NCBI RefSeq assembly: GCF_017308075.1
Contig: NZ_JAFKFX010000036.1
Span: 62,001 to 126,000 of the forward strand
Origin: Allobosea sp.
Lineage (GTDB): Bacteria > Pseudomonadota > Alphaproteobacteria > Rhizobiales > Beijerinckiaceae
Direction of reading: 5' to 3'
DNA length: 64,000 nt
A program made the translations under genes and the position numbers. The notes under the pieces were generated by a model that saw only the letters and a program-made list of their open reading frames with translations, was not told the DNA's origin and made no database searches. Within the stretch, counting starts at the first letter, position 1. Every line of letters begins with the position of its first letter. Positions 11,680 to 21,127 of the stretch are shown one piece after another.

Positions 11680-11696
11680 CTTTCAATTGTTGAAAG
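11680..11696. promoter_or_regulatory. Palindrome between chemoreceptor and mutS genes
   Basis: Perfect inverted repeat CTTTCAA - TTG - TTGAAAG in the 103-bp gap separating the divergent chemoreceptor and mutS genes. It has the size of a dimeric-regulator operator; no regulator can be assigned. Confidence 0.4.
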
Positions 11697-11746
11697 TCTC
11701 CCTAACGGATGGCCTTGCCGCCACGATTTGCTAGCGTGCCGGCGCG

Positions 11747-14479
11747 ATGCACAGCACCTCTCCCCGCGACACCAAGACACCCCCTGCCGCCACTGCCGCG
11801 AGCGCTGATCCCGGCCGCGTCACGCCGATGATGGCGCAGTACATCGAGATCAAGACCGCCAATCCGGACAGCCTGCTGTTCTACCGGATGGGCGATTTCT
11901 ACGAATTGTTCTTCGCGGACGCCGAGATCGCCTCGCGCACGCTCGGCATCGTGCTGACCAAGCGCGGCAAGCATCTCGGCGAGGATATCGCCATGTGCGG
12001 CGTCCCGGTCGACCGGGCCGACGACTATCTCCAGCGCCTGATCGCCGCCGGTCATCGCGTCGCGGTCTGCGAACAGACCGAGGACCCGGCCGAAGCCAAG
12101 AAGCGCGGCGCCAAATCGGTGGTGAAGCGCGATGTCGTCCGGCTCGTCACGCCCGGCACCATCACCGAGGAGCGGCTGCTCGAACCCGGTCGCGCCAGCC
12201 TGCTCGTCGCCGTGGCGCGGCGTCGGCTCAGCGATGTCGGCTACGCCTATGGCATCGCCGCCGTCGACATCTCGACCGGCCGCTTCAGCGTGCTGGAGAC
12301 CGATGCGCGTGGCCTGCCCGTCGAGCTGGCGCGTCTCGATCCGCGCGAGATCGTCTGCCCGGATGCGATCCATGAGGATCCCGAGCTGAGGGAGATCTGG
12401 CGCGACGTGCCGGCCGCCGTGACGCCGCTGGCGCGCGAGGGGCTCGATCCGGCCTCCGGAGAAAGGCGGCTGAAGGAGTTCTTCGGCGTCGCCACGCTCG
12501 ATGCCTTCGGCGCCTTCAGCCGCGCCGAGATCGCCGCCGCCGCCGCCGCGCTCGCCTATGTCGAGCGCACCCAGTTCGGCGCCCGCCCGCCGCTCTCGCC
12601 GCCGCGGCGCGAGGGCGAGAGCGCGACCATGCTGATCGACGCTGCGACCCGGGCCAATCTCGAACTGATGCGTACTCTGTCCGGCGAGCGCGCCGGCAGC
12701 CTGCTCGCCACCATCGACCGGACGCAGACGCCGGGCGGCAGCCGGCTCCTGGCCGAGCGTCTCGCCGGGCCGCTCACCGATCCCCTGGAAATCGCGGGCC
12801 GGCACGATGCCGTCGCCGCCCTCGTCGAGGCCCCCGGCCTGCGCGAGGATCTGCGCCGCGATCTCGCGCGGGTCCCCGACATCGCCCGCGCCTTGTCGCG
12901 CCTGGCGCTCGACCGCGGCGGACCGCGTGATCTCGCCGCGCTCGGCGCCGGGCTGGAAGCGGCCCGCGCCATCGCCGCCGCCTTGCTGCGCCATGGCGAG
13001 ATCCCGTCGGAACTGCGCGAGGCGGCATTGGCGCTCGGCCGCACCGATCCCGATCTCGGCGCCCGTCTTTCGGCGACGCTCGCCGAGGAGCTGCCGCTGC
13101 TGAAGCGCGATGGCCGCTTCGTGCGCGAGGGCTTCGACGGGGCGCTCGACGAATTGCGGCTGCTGCAGGTCGATTCGCGCAAGGTGATCGCCCAGCTCCA
13201 GGCCCGCTACGCGGCCGAGACCGGCTGTCGGACGCTGCGGATCAAGCATAATTCCATGCTCGGCTACTTCGTCGAGGTGCCGCAGGCCGTCGGCGAGGAC
13301 TTCCTGAGGGAGCCCTGGCGCGCCGTCTTCGTGCACCGCCAGACCATGTCGGACGCGATGCGGTTCTCCTCGGTCGAACTCGGCGAGCTCGAGGCCAAGA
13401 TCGCCTCGGCCGCCGACCGGGCGCTGAAGCTGGAATTGTCGATCTTCGCCGATCTGACCGCGGCGGTTCTGGCCCAGGCCGAGCCGATCAAGGCGGCGGC
13501 GCTGGCGCTGGCCGCGATCGACGTCGCGGCCGCGCTGGCGGAGCTCGCGGTCGATGGCGGCTGGACCCGGCCGCTTGTCGACGAGGGCGCGGCCTTCGCG
13601 ATCAAGGCGGGCCGCCATCCCGTGGTCGAGGCGGCGCTGAAGCGCGAGGGCCAGCCCTTCGTCGCCAATGACAGCGAGCTTTCGGCAGCCGGCAAAAGCC
13701 GGGACGGCCGCATCTGCCTGATCACCGGCCCGAACATGGCCGGTAAGTCGACCTTCCTGCGCCAGAACGCACTGATCGCCGTGCTGGCGCAGATGGGTTC
13801 CTTCGTGCCGGCCGGCAGCGCCCATATCGGCGTCGTCGACCGGCTGTTCTCGCGCGTCGGCGCCGCCGACGACCTCGCTCGGGGACGTTCGACCTTCATG
13901 GTCGAGATGGTCGAGACCGCCGCGATCCTGAACCAGGCCGGCCCGCGGGCGCTGGTCATCCTCGACGAGATCGGGCGCGGCACCGCGACTTTCGACGGGC
14001 TCTCCATCGCCTGGGCGGCGATCGAGCATCTGCACGAGGCCAATCGCTGCCGGGCCCTGTTCGCGACGCATTACCATGAGCTGACCGCGCTGGCGGAACG
14101 GCTCGACCGGGTTGTCAACGCCACCGTGCGCGTCACCGAATGGAATGGCGAAGTGGTCTTCCTGCACGAGGTCGTGCCCGGCGCCGCCGACCGTTCCTAC
14201 GGCATCCAGGTCGCTAAGCTCGCCGGCCTGCCTCCGGCCGTGGTCGAGCGCGCCCGCGCCATTCTCGGCGAACTCGAGAAGAGCGAGCGCGAAAAGCCGG
14301 TGGCGGCGCTGGTCGACGATCTCCCGCTCTTCGCCGCGCAATTGCGCAGCCCGCAGCCCACGCCCGTGGTCGCGTCCGGCCCCGATTTGCTCAGGGAAGC
14401 GCTCGCCGGGCTCGACCTGGACGAGATGACGCCGCGCGAGGCGCTGGAAGCGCTCTATCGGTTGAAGGGGCTGAACTGA
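11747..14479 (+). CDS. mutS: DNA mismatch repair ATPase MutS
   Basis: Recognises mismatches and small loops in newly replicated DNA and recruits MutL. The protein has 910 residues, a normal MutS1 length. The mismatch-wedging Phe-x-Glu lies in RMGDFYELF (about residues 46-54), the connector and core domains follow, and the ATPase has Walker [10 protein letters not shown] at 661-669, Walker [11 protein letters not shown] and the ATHYHEL segment. The start ATG at 11747 is the first in frame and places [11 protein letters not shown], the standard N-terminus, at about residue 25. The gene ends directly before a large inverted repeat. Confidence 0.98.
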   Translation: MHSTSPRDTKTPPAATAASADPGRVTPMMAQYIEIKTANPDSLLFYRMGDFYELFFADAEIASRTLGIVLTKRGKHLGEDIAMCGVPVDRADDYLQRLIAAGHRVAVCEQTEDPAEAKKRGAKSVVKRDVVRLVTPGTITEERLLEPGRASLLVAVARRRLSDVGYAYGIAAVDISTGRFSVLETDARGLPVELARLDPREIVCPDAIHEDPELREIWRDVPAAVTPLAREGLDPASGERRLKEFFGVATLDAFGAFSRAEIAAAAAALAYVERTQFGARPPLSPPRREGESATMLIDAATRANLELMRTLSGERAGSLLATIDRTQTPGGSRLLAERLAGPLTDPLEIAGRHDAVAALVEAPGLREDLRRDLARVPDIARALSRLALDRGGPRDLAALGAGLEAARAIAAALLRHGEIPSELREAALALGRTDPDLGARLSATLAEELPLLKRDGRFVREGFDGALDELRLLQVDSRKVIAQLQARYAAETGCRTLRIKHNSMLGYFVEVPQAVGEDFLREPWRAVFVHRQTMSDAMRFSSVELGELEAKIASAADRALKLELSIFADLTAAVLAQAEPIKAAALALAAIDVAAALAELAVDGGWTRPLVDEGAAFAIKAGRHPVVEAALKREGQPFVANDSELSAAGKSRDGRICLITGPNMAGKSTFLRQNALIAVLAQMGSFVPAGSAHIGVVDRLFSRVGAADDLARGRSTFMVEMVETAAILNQAGPRALVILDEIGRGTATFDGLSIAWAAIEHLHEANRCRALFATHYHELTALAERLDRVVNATVRVTEWNGEVVFLHEVVPGAADRSYGIQVAKLAGLPPAVVERARAILGELEKSEREKPVAALVDDLPLFAAQLRSPQPTPVVASGPDLLREALAGLDLDEMTPREALEALYRLKGLN

Positions 14480-14487
14480 GAGCGACC

Positions 14488-14596
14488 TCATCCTGAGGAG
14501 GCCCGCAGGGCCGTCTCGAAGGATACTCCCGAAATCTCCCGAGCCTCCTGAATCACCCTTCGAGACGCGGGCTGAAGCCCGCTCCTCAGGATGAGG
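14488..14596. repeat. Imperfect inverted repeat (REP/BIME-like) between convergent genes
   Basis: The outer arms CTCATCCTGAGGAG and CTCCTCAGGATGAG are exact reverse complements. Inside them GTCTCGAAGG (14513-14522) pairs with CCTTCGAGAC (14557-14566), and the GCCCGCAGGGC and GCGGGCTGAAGCCCGC parts form small hairpins of their own. The unit starts 9 bp after the mutS stop and its right arm runs into the last codons of the flavoprotein gene. The CATCCTGAGGAG...CTCGAAGG word is a familiar dispersed intergenic element in alphaproteobacterial genomes (general knowledge); only this copy is in the window. Confidence 0.8.
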
Positions 14597-15809
14597 GCTT
14601 GTTTAGAAGCCTCTCGATCCCCTCGGCCGCCGCGACGCCGGTGGCAAAGCAGGCCTGCAGCAGGTAGCCGCCGGTCGGGGCCTCCCAGTCGAGCATCTCG
14701 CCGGCGACGAAGACGCCGGGCAGGCGCTTCAGCATGAAACCTGCGTCGACCTCTTCGGCCCGGATGCCGCCGGCCGTCGAGATGGCGCGGGTGATCGGCG
14801 CCGTCCCGGTCAGCCGCAGTGATGCGGTCTTGATCAGCCGGGCGAGGGCTGCAGGTTCGGCCGGCAGCGGGCCGCCTGCTGCTTCGCGCAGCACCGCGAT
14901 CGCGACCGGCGATAACCCTGCGGCCTTGCGCAGATGGTTGCTCAGCGTCTCGCCGGTGCGGCGCCGTTCGAGACGGGCGGCCAGCGCGGCTTCGCCGAGA
15001 TCGGGGCGCAGGTCGATGGCGAGCTCGGCCCGGCCATCGCATGCGATCACCTCGCGCAACGGCCCTGAGAGCGCATAGATCGCGCCGCCCTCGATGCCGC
15101 CGCGATCGATCATCGCCTCGCCCATGGCGCGCCGCCCTGCAAAGGAAAGCGCGATCCGCTTCAGCGGCACCCCGGCGAAGCGCTCGCGCATCAGCGCCGA
15201 CCAGTCGACCGAGAAGCCGGCATTGGCCGGGCGCAGCGGCGCGATCGCGACGCCCCTTGCCGCCAGGGTCTCCTGCCAGCCGCCATCCGAGCCGAGCCTT
15301 GGCCAGCTCGCGCCGCCGAGTGCCAGCAGCGTCGCTGCCGGGCGAAGCGTTTCGACCGTTCCGTCGCGTGTCGTGAAGCGCAGCGCGCCGTTCTCGTCCC
15401 AGCCCGTCCAGAGCCGGCCGGACTGCAGTCTGACGCCGAGCCCGGCGAGCCGCGCCAGCCAGGCGCGCAGCAGCGGCGAGGCCTTCATCGCCTTCGGGAA
15501 GACCCTGCCGCTCGAGCCCACGAAGCTCTCGGCGCCGAGCCCGTCGGCCCAGTCGCGCAGCGCCTCCGGCGGGAAGGCCCGGATCGCCGGCTCCAGCCAG
15601 TCGCGCGCTTCGCCATAGCGGTCGAGAAATCCGTCGAGCGGCTCGGAATGGGTCAGGTTGAGTCCGCCGCGCCCGGCGAGCAGGAATTTGCGCGCCGGCG
15701 AAGGCATGCGTTCGTAGAGCGCCACCCGGTGCCCGGCCTGCGCCAGCCGCTCGGCCGCGATCAGCCCAGCCGGGCCGGCGCCGATGATGGCGATATCGGC
15801 TTCGCTCAA
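14586..15809 (-). CDS. TIGR03862-type NAD(P)/FAD flavoprotein (BaiN/HI0933-like)
   Basis: FAD-dependent oxidoreductase of 407 residues in the HI0933/BaiN-like family, with no settled substrate. The dinucleotide-binding motif [19 protein letters not shown] opens the protein at residues 7-25, [17 protein letters not shown] is the family signature, and the FAD-binding C-terminal block [15 protein letters not shown] is intact. The start overlaps the guaC stop by four bases (ATGA), indicating coupling. The final residues Pro-Ser-Ser and the TGA stop are supplied by the inverted repeat described at 14488-14596. Confidence 0.9.
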   Translation of the reverse strand: MSEADIAIIGAGPAGLIAAERLAQAGHRVALYERMPSPARKFLLAGRGGLNLTHSEPLDGFLDRYGEARDWLEPAIRAFPPEALRDWADGLGAESFVGSSGRVFPKAMKASPLLRAWLARLAGLGVRLQSGRLWTGWDENGALRFTTRDGTVETLRPAATLLALGGASWPRLGSDGGWQETLAARGVAIAPLRPANAGFSVDWSALMRERFAGVPLKRIALSFAGRRAMGEAMIDRGGIEGGAIYALSGPLREVIACDGRAELAIDLRPDLGEAALAARLERRRTGETLSNHLRKAAGLSPVAIAVLREAAGGPLPAEPAALARLIKTASLRLTGTAPITRAISTAGGIRAEEVDAGFMLKRLPGVFVAGEMLDWEAPTGGYLLQACFATGVAAAEGIERLLNKPSS

Positions 15810-16849
15810 TTGCCGAACACGGTGTTGAGCTGGGCGCCGACCATGATGAAGCTGGTGCGCTTCGACATCTCCTTGAGGCGGACCGCACCGATATAGGTCA
15901 TCGCCGAGCGCACTCCGCCCATGATCTCCTGCATCGTGCCCTCGACCGGGCCGCGATAGGGCACCTCGACGGTCTTGCCCTCGGAGGCCCGGTATTTGGC
16001 GACGCCGCCGGCGTATTTGTTCATCGCCGTGTCCGAGGACATGCCGTAGAACACCATCGCGACCGGCACCTTCTCGCCGTCGCGCTCCTCATAACGGATC
16101 TCACCCTCGCATTCGTCATGGCCGGCGAGCATGCCGCCCATCATCACGAAGTCGGAGCCGCCGCCATAGGCCTTGGCGACGTCGCCCGGCACGGTCAGCC
16201 CGCCATCGCCGCAGACAAGGCCCTTCAGACCGTGGGCGGCGTCGGAGCATTCGATGATCGCCGAGAGCTGCGGATAGCCGACGCCGGTCATCTTGCGGGT
16301 GGTGCAGACCGAGCCCGGGCCGATGCCGACCTTGACGATGTCGGCGCCGGCCAGGATCAGCGCCTCGGTCATATCGCCGGTGACGACGTTGCCGGCCATG
16401 ATCGCGGCGTTCGGGAAGGCCTCGCGCGTCGCCTTGACCGTGTCGACGAATTTCTCGGTGTAGCCATTGGCGACGTCGAGGCAGATCTTGTCGATCGGCG
16501 CCTTGGCATGGACGGCCTTGAGCTTGTCATGGTCGGAATCGGTCGTGCCCAGCGAATAGAAGGCGTTGACCGAACCCGGCTCCTTGAAGAAGGCGATCAG
16601 CTCTTCCGCATCGTAATGCTTGTGCAGGGCGACCATGGCGCCGTGCTTCAAGAGGGCGCGCGCCATCGCCATCGTGCCGACCACGTCCATATTGGCGGCG
16701 ATCAGCGGGAAGCCGCTCCATTCGCGGCCGGTATGGGCGAAATGGAAGCTGCGGTTGACGTCGACCTCCGAACGGCTGGCGAGCGTCGAGCGCTTCGGCC
16801 GGATCAGCACGTCGCGGAAATCCAGCTTCGGGTCGTTCTCGATACGCAT
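15806..16849 (-). CDS. guaC: GMP reductase
   Basis: Converts GMP to IMP with NADPH in purine salvage. At 347 residues it has exactly the E. coli GuaC length. The opening [16 protein letters not shown], the catalytic-loop [20 protein letters not shown] with its active Cys, and [20 protein letters not shown] distinguish GuaC from IMP dehydrogenase, as does the absence of CBS domains. The ATG at 16849 begins [11 protein letters not shown]; an upstream in-frame extension is not family-like. Followed by the flavoprotein gene with an ATGA overlap. Confidence 0.95.
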   Translation of the reverse strand: MRIENDPKLDFRDVLIRPKRSTLASRSEVDVNRSFHFAHTGREWSGFPLIAANMDVVGTMAMARALLKHGAMVALHKHYDAEELIAFFKEPGSVNAFYSLGTTDSDHDKLKAVHAKAPIDKICLDVANGYTEKFVDTVKATREAFPNAAIMAGNVVTGDMTEALILAGADIVKVGIGPGSVCTTRKMTGVGYPQLSAIIECSDAAHGLKGLVCGDGGLTVPGDVAKAYGGGSDFVMMGGMLAGHDECEGEIRYEERDGEKVPVAMVFYGMSSDTAMNKYAGGVAKYRASEGKTVEVPYRGPVEGTMQEIMGGVRSAMTYIGAVRLKEMSKRTSFIMVGAQLNTVFGN

Positions 16850-16977
16850 GGCAAAAGCTCCGGCGGCTGGCGCAGACGGTTGAAAGGCACACGCGGGATA
16901 AGGGAGCGTGCCGGGATTCATAGCCGCTAGGAGCCGCCGGAGGCAATGCGCCGGATGTCGCGCCGGGGTTTGGTCAT

Positions 16978-17001
16978 AAACTTTAGTAAGTGCTAAAGTT
17001 T
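16978..17001. promoter_or_regulatory. ArsR-type operator upstream of the arsR-SRPBCC operon
   Basis: Perfect 9-bp inverted repeat AAACTTTAG - TAAGTG - CTAAAGTTT, 37 bp before the start of the ArsR gene and within the promoter zone. AT-rich palindromes of this form are typical operators of autoregulated ArsR repressors in ArsR-SRPBCC pairs. It stands out against the GC-rich surroundings. Confidence 0.75.
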
Positions 17002-17038
17002 CTCTGGACAGGGTGTTCGGGGCGCGATACTTAAGCTC

Positions 17039-17392
17039 ATGCTTCACCAACCAGACCAGCTTGATCTGATGTTCCAGGCCCTGGCGGACCCGAACCGCCG
17101 GCAGATGGTGCAAAGGCTCAGCGAGGGCCCGGCCAGCGTCAGCGAGCTCGCCGCCCCCTTGCAGATGACACTGTCGGCCGTGGTCCAGCATCTCGCCGTG
17201 CTCGAAGGCGCCGGGCTGGTGCGCTCGCAGAAGATCGGCCGTGTCCGCAACTGCCAGCTGGAGACGCAGGCCCTGCGGGCGGCCGAGCGCTGGATCAGCG
17301 AGCGCCGGACCTTGTGGGAGCGGCGCTTCGACCGGCTCGGCGCCTTCCTTGCCGAACAGGCTGCGGAAAGCGAAGAGGAGAACGGCGCATGA
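17039..17392 (+). CDS. ArsR-family winged-helix repressor
   Basis: DNA-binding repressor of 117 residues. The winged helix-turn-helix is complete: [20 protein letters not shown], then [20 protein letters not shown] as the recognition region and [17 protein letters not shown] as the wing. No metal-binding Cys pair (CVC) is present, so this is the non-metal group usually paired with SRPBCC/AHSA1 proteins. The ATG at 17039 gives MLHQPDQLD. The downstream SRPBCC gene overlaps by ATGA, and the palindrome at 16978-17001 is the probable autoregulatory operator. Confidence 0.92.
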   Translation: MLHQPDQLDLMFQALADPNRRQMVQRLSEGPASVSELAAPLQMTLSAVVQHLAVLEGAGLVRSQKIGRVRNCQLETQALRAAERWISERRTLWERRFDRLGAFLAEQAAESEEENGA

Positions 17393-17862
17393 CGGAACGA
17401 TCGGTCGTCCATGCCAGCTTCGCGATCGAGCGTCGCTATGATGCGAGCCCTGCCCGCGTCTTCGCCGCCTTCGCCGATCCCGTTGCGAAAAGGCGCTGGT
17501 CGGCCTGCCATGACGAAGGCGGCCTCGGCCAGCACAGCCTCGATTTCCGCGAGGGCGGCAGCGAGACCATGCGCGGCGCGCCGGGGCCGGGTGGCGTCTA
17601 CGCGATGAACGCGACCTTCCAGGAGATCCTGACTGACGAGCGCATCGTCTACAGCTACGAACTGCTGCGCGACGATCTGCGCCTGTCGGTCTCGCTGGCG
17701 ACGATCGAGTTCCGGCGCGAGGGGGCCGGTACCCGCCTCATCTTCACCGAGCAGGCGGCCTTTCTCGACGGACACGACAAGCCCGACTGGCGCGAGCAGG
17801 GCTCGCGCATCGGCTTCGACCGGCTGGCCGACTATCTCGCACTGGAGCAGGCGCCCGCCTGA
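17389..17862 (+). CDS. SRPBCC (AHSA1-like) domain protein, first copy
   Basis: 157-residue protein with a START/AHSA1 fold, which forms a hydrophobic ligand pocket. The family features [17 protein letters not shown] near the N-terminus and [14 protein letters not shown] near the C-terminus are present. It is a paralogue of the protein encoded at 18638-19111, sharing ASF(A/T)[15 protein letters not shown] and the FTEQ(A/G)A block. The start overlaps the arsR stop (ATGA). A ligand-responsive partner of the repressor, or a detoxification protein working with the GST, is likely; the ligand is unknown. Confidence 0.9.
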   Translation: MTERSVVHASFAIERRYDASPARVFAAFADPVAKRRWSACHDEGGLGQHSLDFREGGSETMRGAPGPGGVYAMNATFQEILTDERIVYSYELLRDDLRLSVSLATIEFRREGAGTRLIFTEQAAFLDGHDKPDWREQGSRIGFDRLADYLALEQAPA

Positions 17863-17925
17863 ACAGCCGTCTTGTCGACCGAAGTCCTTCAACCCGCTCC
17901 TTCCAAGAAGCAGGAACGCGAAGCC

Positions 17926-18600
17926 ATGTCCCTGACGCTCTATTTCCACCCGCTCTCCGGCTTCTGCCAGAAGGTTCTGGTCGCACTCTACGAAAACGAG
18001 ACGCCGTTCACGCCGCATCTCGTCAATCTCGGCGATCCAGACGAGCGCGCCGCTTTCCTGAAGCTTTGGCCGCTCGGAAAATTCCCGCTGCTGCGCGATG
18101 ACCGGCTCGGCAAGCTCGTGCCGGAGACCAGCCTGATCGTCGAGCATCTCGCCCTGCATTATCCCGGCAAGCTGGCGTTGCTGCCGCAGGACCCGGTCGC
18201 GGCACTGGAAGTAAGGCGGCTCGACCGGCTCTTCGATCTCTACGTCGCCATCCCCATGCAGAAGGTGGTGCTCGATCGGCTGCGTCCGGAGGAGAGCCGC
18301 GACGCGCTCGGCGTCGCCGAGGCGAAGGCGACGCTCGCCTCGGCCTATGACCTGCTGGAAGCCGAGATCGGCGGACGGCAATGGGCGATGGGCGAGGAGT
18401 TCAGCATGGCCGACTGCGCGGCCGCGCCGGCGCTGTTCTATGGCGAGCGCGCTCTGTCCTTCCGCGACAGCCATCCGCTTCTCTGGGCCTATTTCGAGCG
18501 CCTGCGCACGCGCCCCTCCTATGCCCGCGCCCTCGCCGAGGCCGAGCCCTTCTTCCAGTTCTTCCCGCGTCGCGAGGGTGATGCCGGGCTCAGCCGCTGA
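17926..18600 (+). CDS. Glutathione S-transferase family protein
   Basis: 224-residue cytosolic GST: a thioredoxin-like N-terminal domain (LTLYFHPLSGFCQKVLVALYE, with the PETSLIVEHL glutathione-contact segment written ETSLIVEHL here) and an all-helical C-terminal domain (FSMADCAAAPALFY). ATG 17926 with AGGAA at 17912-17916 is a better start than the TTG 18 codons upstream. It sits between the two SRPBCC paralogues in the arsR operon, suggesting a role in conjugating or removing the compound sensed by the operon. Which electrophile is handled cannot be read from the sequence. Confidence 0.9.
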   Translation: MSLTLYFHPLSGFCQKVLVALYENETPFTPHLVNLGDPDERAAFLKLWPLGKFPLLRDDRLGKLVPETSLIVEHLALHYPGKLALLPQDPVAALEVRRLDRLFDLYVAIPMQKVVLDRLRPEESRDALGVAEAKATLASAYDLLEAEIGGRQWAMGEEFSMADCAAAPALFYGERALSFRDSHPLLWAYFERLRTRPSYARALAEAEPFFQFFPRREGDAGLSR

Positions 18601-18637
18601 TCTCTGACGACCAACCGCCAGTGAAAGGAAAACGCTC

Positions 18638-19111
18638 ATGAGCCGGACGTCCGTCACCCATGCGAGCTTCACCATCGAGCGCAGCTATGCCGCGCCGCCC
18701 GCCAAGGTCTTCGCCGCCTTTGCCGACCCCGCGATCAAGCGCCGCTGGTTCGCCGAGGGCGAGGGCTGGACGGTCGAGCAGTTCGACGTCGACTTCCGCG
18801 TCGGCGGCTTCGAGCGCAGCCGTTTCCGCTATCAGGGCGGCCCGCCGATCACCAATGAATCGGTCTATCAGGTGATTCAGCCGAACGAGCGCATCATCCT
18901 CGCCTATGCGATGGCGATCGACGGCGTGCCGCTCTCGGGCTCGTTGCTGACCATGGAATACCTTCCGGAGGGCAGCGGCACGAAGCTCGTCTTCACCGAG
19001 CAGGGCGCCTATCTCGGCGGCAAGGACGACCCGGTCCATCGCGAGGAGGGCTCGCGCGAATTGCTCGAGAGCCTGGCCCGGATTTTGGGCGAGGAGGCGA
19101 AGGCGGCCTGA
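18638..19111 (+). CDS. SRPBCC (AHSA1-like) domain protein, second copy
   Basis: 157-residue START/AHSA1-fold protein, the same length as the first copy in this operon and clearly homologous to it. N-terminal [22 protein letters not shown] and C-terminal GTKLVFTEQGAYLGGKDDP align without gaps. The ATG at 18638 follows a clear AGTGAAAGGA ribosome-binding region. It is probably the last gene of the arsR-SRPBCC-GST-SRPBCC unit. The duplication with divergence suggests two ligands or a heteromeric partner. Confidence 0.9.
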   Translation: MSRTSVTHASFTIERSYAAPPAKVFAAFADPAIKRRWFAEGEGWTVEQFDVDFRVGGFERSRFRYQGGPPITNESVYQVIQPNERIILAYAMAIDGVPLSGSLLTMEYLPEGSGTKLVFTEQGAYLGGKDDPVHREEGSRELLESLARILGEEAKAA

Positions 19112-19141
19112 GGGCTCCCGCCCGGCGTCGCTGACGCTTTC

Positions 19142-19157
19142 ATTCAGCCGCAGTTCA
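19142..19157. promoter_or_regulatory. Tandem TTCA boxes upstream of the SbmA-like ABC gene
   Basis: Direct repeat ATTCA-N6-GTTCA with an 11-bp period, within CATTCAGCCGCAGTTCA, about 100 bp upstream of the ABC gene. An almost identical element lies at 21067-21082 before the next gene. An 11-bp period of direct repeats is what tandem OmpR/PhoB-type response regulators bind. Confidence 0.45.
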
Positions 19158-19255
19158 TCCCGGGCTGACTAAGCGGCATCATGGGCGCGGTCTGAACCGG
19201 GAAAACCTGGCTGGCTACCGCCCGCGATGTCGCGATCCGGGGGGATCAAAGGGTT

Positions 19256-21046
19256 GTGCTGAAGGCGCTCGACCAGCATGCCAGGGATGCCGGCCAGCCA
19301 TCGGACTGGCAGGTCGCGAAGAGCTTTGCCCGGCTGACCGGCGGCTTCTGGCGCGGTGCCGGTGCCGGCAAGGCCTGGTTTTGGTCGGTCACCCTGGCGA
19401 GCGCGATCATCCTCGCCGTCTTCGCCAATGTCACCGTCAACCGCTGGAATGGCTGGTTCTTCGACGCGCTCGAAAAGAAGGACGGCGAAAGCGCCCTGAT
19501 CGCCATGGCGGTCTTTCCGGTGCTGGTGCTGATCGCCGCCGGACTCGGCGTCGTCATCCTGGTTTCACGGGAAACATTCCAGGTCCATTGGCGTGCCTGG
19601 GTCACGGCGCGGCTCGCCGATGGCTGGATCGGCGAGCGCCGCTTCTACCGGCTCGGCCTTTCCGGCTACGAGCCGGCCAATCCCGAATACCGCATCGCCG
19701 ACGATGTCCGCTGGGCGACCGAACCGGTGGTCGATTTCGCCATCGGCCTGCTCTCGGCTGTCATCACCGCCATCACCTTCATCGGCATCCTCTGGAGCAT
19801 CGGCGGCTCGCTGACCGTCGCAGCCGGCGGCACGAGCTTTCGGATTCCCGCCTATATGGTGCTGGCGGCGATCGTCTATGCCGTGCTGGTCTCCGGCCTG
19901 ATCACCTGGGTCGGCCGGCCGCTGCCGCGCCTGATCGCCGCCCGCAACGAGGGCGAGGCGCGCTTGCGCTTCTCGCTGATGCGCATCCGCGACCATGGCG
20001 AGACCATCGCGCTGTCGCGCTCCGAGACCGGCGAGCGCCGCGCCGTCGCCGCGACCTATGACAATCTCGTCGGGCGCTGGCTCGCCATGATCCGTCAGCG
20101 CGGCCGGCTGACCTGGATTACCAATGGGAGCGGTGCACTGGTCCCGGTGGTGCCGCTCCTGCTTGCCGCGCCAAAATATCTCTCCGGCGAGATGTCGCTC
20201 GGCGATGTCGTCCAGGTCGCCGCCGCCTTCGTCGCGGTGCAGAACGCCTTCAACTGGGTGCTCGACAATTTCATGCGCATTGCCGAATGGCTGGCCTCGG
20301 CACGGCGGGTCAACGAGCTCGCGGTCGCGCTCGGTACGCTCGATCATGGCCATTCCGGCGGCGAGATCGCGGTCGAGACCAGCGCCGACGGTTGCCTGCG
20401 GCTGGGGGACCTCACCCTGACCGATCGCGACGGGCGGACCCTGCTGGCCGATTTCGCCGTCGAACTGCCGCCGGGCGCGACGCTGCATGTCGCGGGCGAG
20501 CTCGGCCATGGCAAGGCGGCGCTGATCCAGGCTGTCGCCGGGCTCTGGCCCTGGGGCCGGGGCAGCGTCGCGCTGCCGGCCGAGGCGCGGCTGGCGGTGC
20601 TGCCGCAAAAACTGCATCTCTCGGAAGGCAGCCTGCGCGCCGCGCTCGATCCGGCCGGTGACCACAGCGTCGAGGCGGCGAAGGAAGCGCTGCGCAGCTA
20701 TGGGCTCGCCGGGCTCGTGCCGCAGATCGACCAGCCGCGCGACTGGGACAAGGCGCTGACCACCGGCGACCGGCAGCGACTGGCCCTGGCGCGGGCCGAA
20801 CTCGCCAATCCCGACATCCTCGTGCTCGACGAGGCGACGAGCGGGCTGGAGACCGAGGCGGCGCTGGAGCTGCTGGCGCATATCAGGGCGACGCGTCCGC
20901 AGGCGATCATGCTGCTCATCGGCCAGAGCCCGGGCTTCGCCGAGGTTGCCTGCCGCCATCTCACCATGCGCCGCGCCGGCGGTGTCGCCCGCATCGTCGC
21001 CGAGCCGGCGCGTCCCGTCGTTCTGGCCGAGGCCGGCGGCGGCTGA
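19256..21046 (+). CDS. SbmA/YddA-type ABC transporter (fused permease-ATPase) with degenerate ATPase motifs
   Basis: 596-residue half-transporter of the ABC_membrane_2 group (YddA/SbmA/BacA, related to ABCD transporters). About six membrane segments fill residues 40-330, with VNRWNGWFFDALEKKD and the LGLSGYEPANPEYRIADDVR segment typical of the SbmA/BacA branch. The ATPase domain (about 375-590) has intact Walker B (ILVLDEATSGLE), but Walker A reads GELGHGKAA at 414-422, with Ala in place of the magnesium-binding Ser/Thr. The signature reads LTTGDRQRL, and the H-loop position is Gln557 (IGQSPG) instead of His. Start GTG 19256 follows a GGGGGA box. Relatives import peptides or cobalamin; whether this copy hydrolyses ATP is doubtful. 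Confidence 0.85.
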   Translation: MLKALDQHARDAGQPSDWQVAKSFARLTGGFWRGAGAGKAWFWSVTLASAIILAVFANVTVNRWNGWFFDALEKKDGESALIAMAVFPVLVLIAAGLGVVILVSRETFQVHWRAWVTARLADGWIGERRFYRLGLSGYEPANPEYRIADDVRWATEPVVDFAIGLLSAVITAITFIGILWSIGGSLTVAAGGTSFRIPAYMVLAAIVYAVLVSGLITWVGRPLPRLIAARNEGEARLRFSLMRIRDHGETIALSRSETGERRAVAATYDNLVGRWLAMIRQRGRLTWITNGSGALVPVVPLLLAAPKYLSGEMSLGDVVQVAAAFVAVQNAFNWVLDNFMRIAEWLASARRVNELAVALGTLDHGHSGGEIAVETSADGCLRLGDLTLTDRDGRTLLADFAVELPPGATLHVAGELGHGKAALIQAVAGLWPWGRGSVALPAEARLAVLPQKLHLSEGSLRAALDPAGDHSVEAAKEALRSYGLAGLVPQIDQPRDWDKALTTGDRQRLALARAELANPDILVLDEATSGLETEAALELLAHIRATRPQAIMLLIGQSPGFAEVACRHLTMRRAGGVARIVAEPARPVVLAEAGGG

Positions 21047-21066
21047 GGATCACCAACCAACCTTGC

Positions 21067-21082
21067 ATTCAGCCGGCGTTCA
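21067..21082. promoter_or_regulatory. Tandem TTCA boxes upstream of the unknown 188-residue gene
   Basis: Second copy of the direct repeat ATTCA-N6-GTTCA (11-bp period), within CATTCAGCCGGCGTTCA, differing from the 19142 copy at two positions. It is 46 bp before the start codon of the unknown gene, and a third imperfect TTCA-free CAGCCG follows. Confidence 0.45.
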
Positions 21083-21127
21083 GCCGCGCCCGGCGCTTCT
21101 TTCCCCTCGCTTCCACGGAGTTTTGCC

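Noticed and set aside
11702-14491. 929-codon open frame antisense to mutS
   Set aside because: It mirrors mutS codon bias in high-GC DNA, has no family features, and mutS is unmistakable on the other strand.
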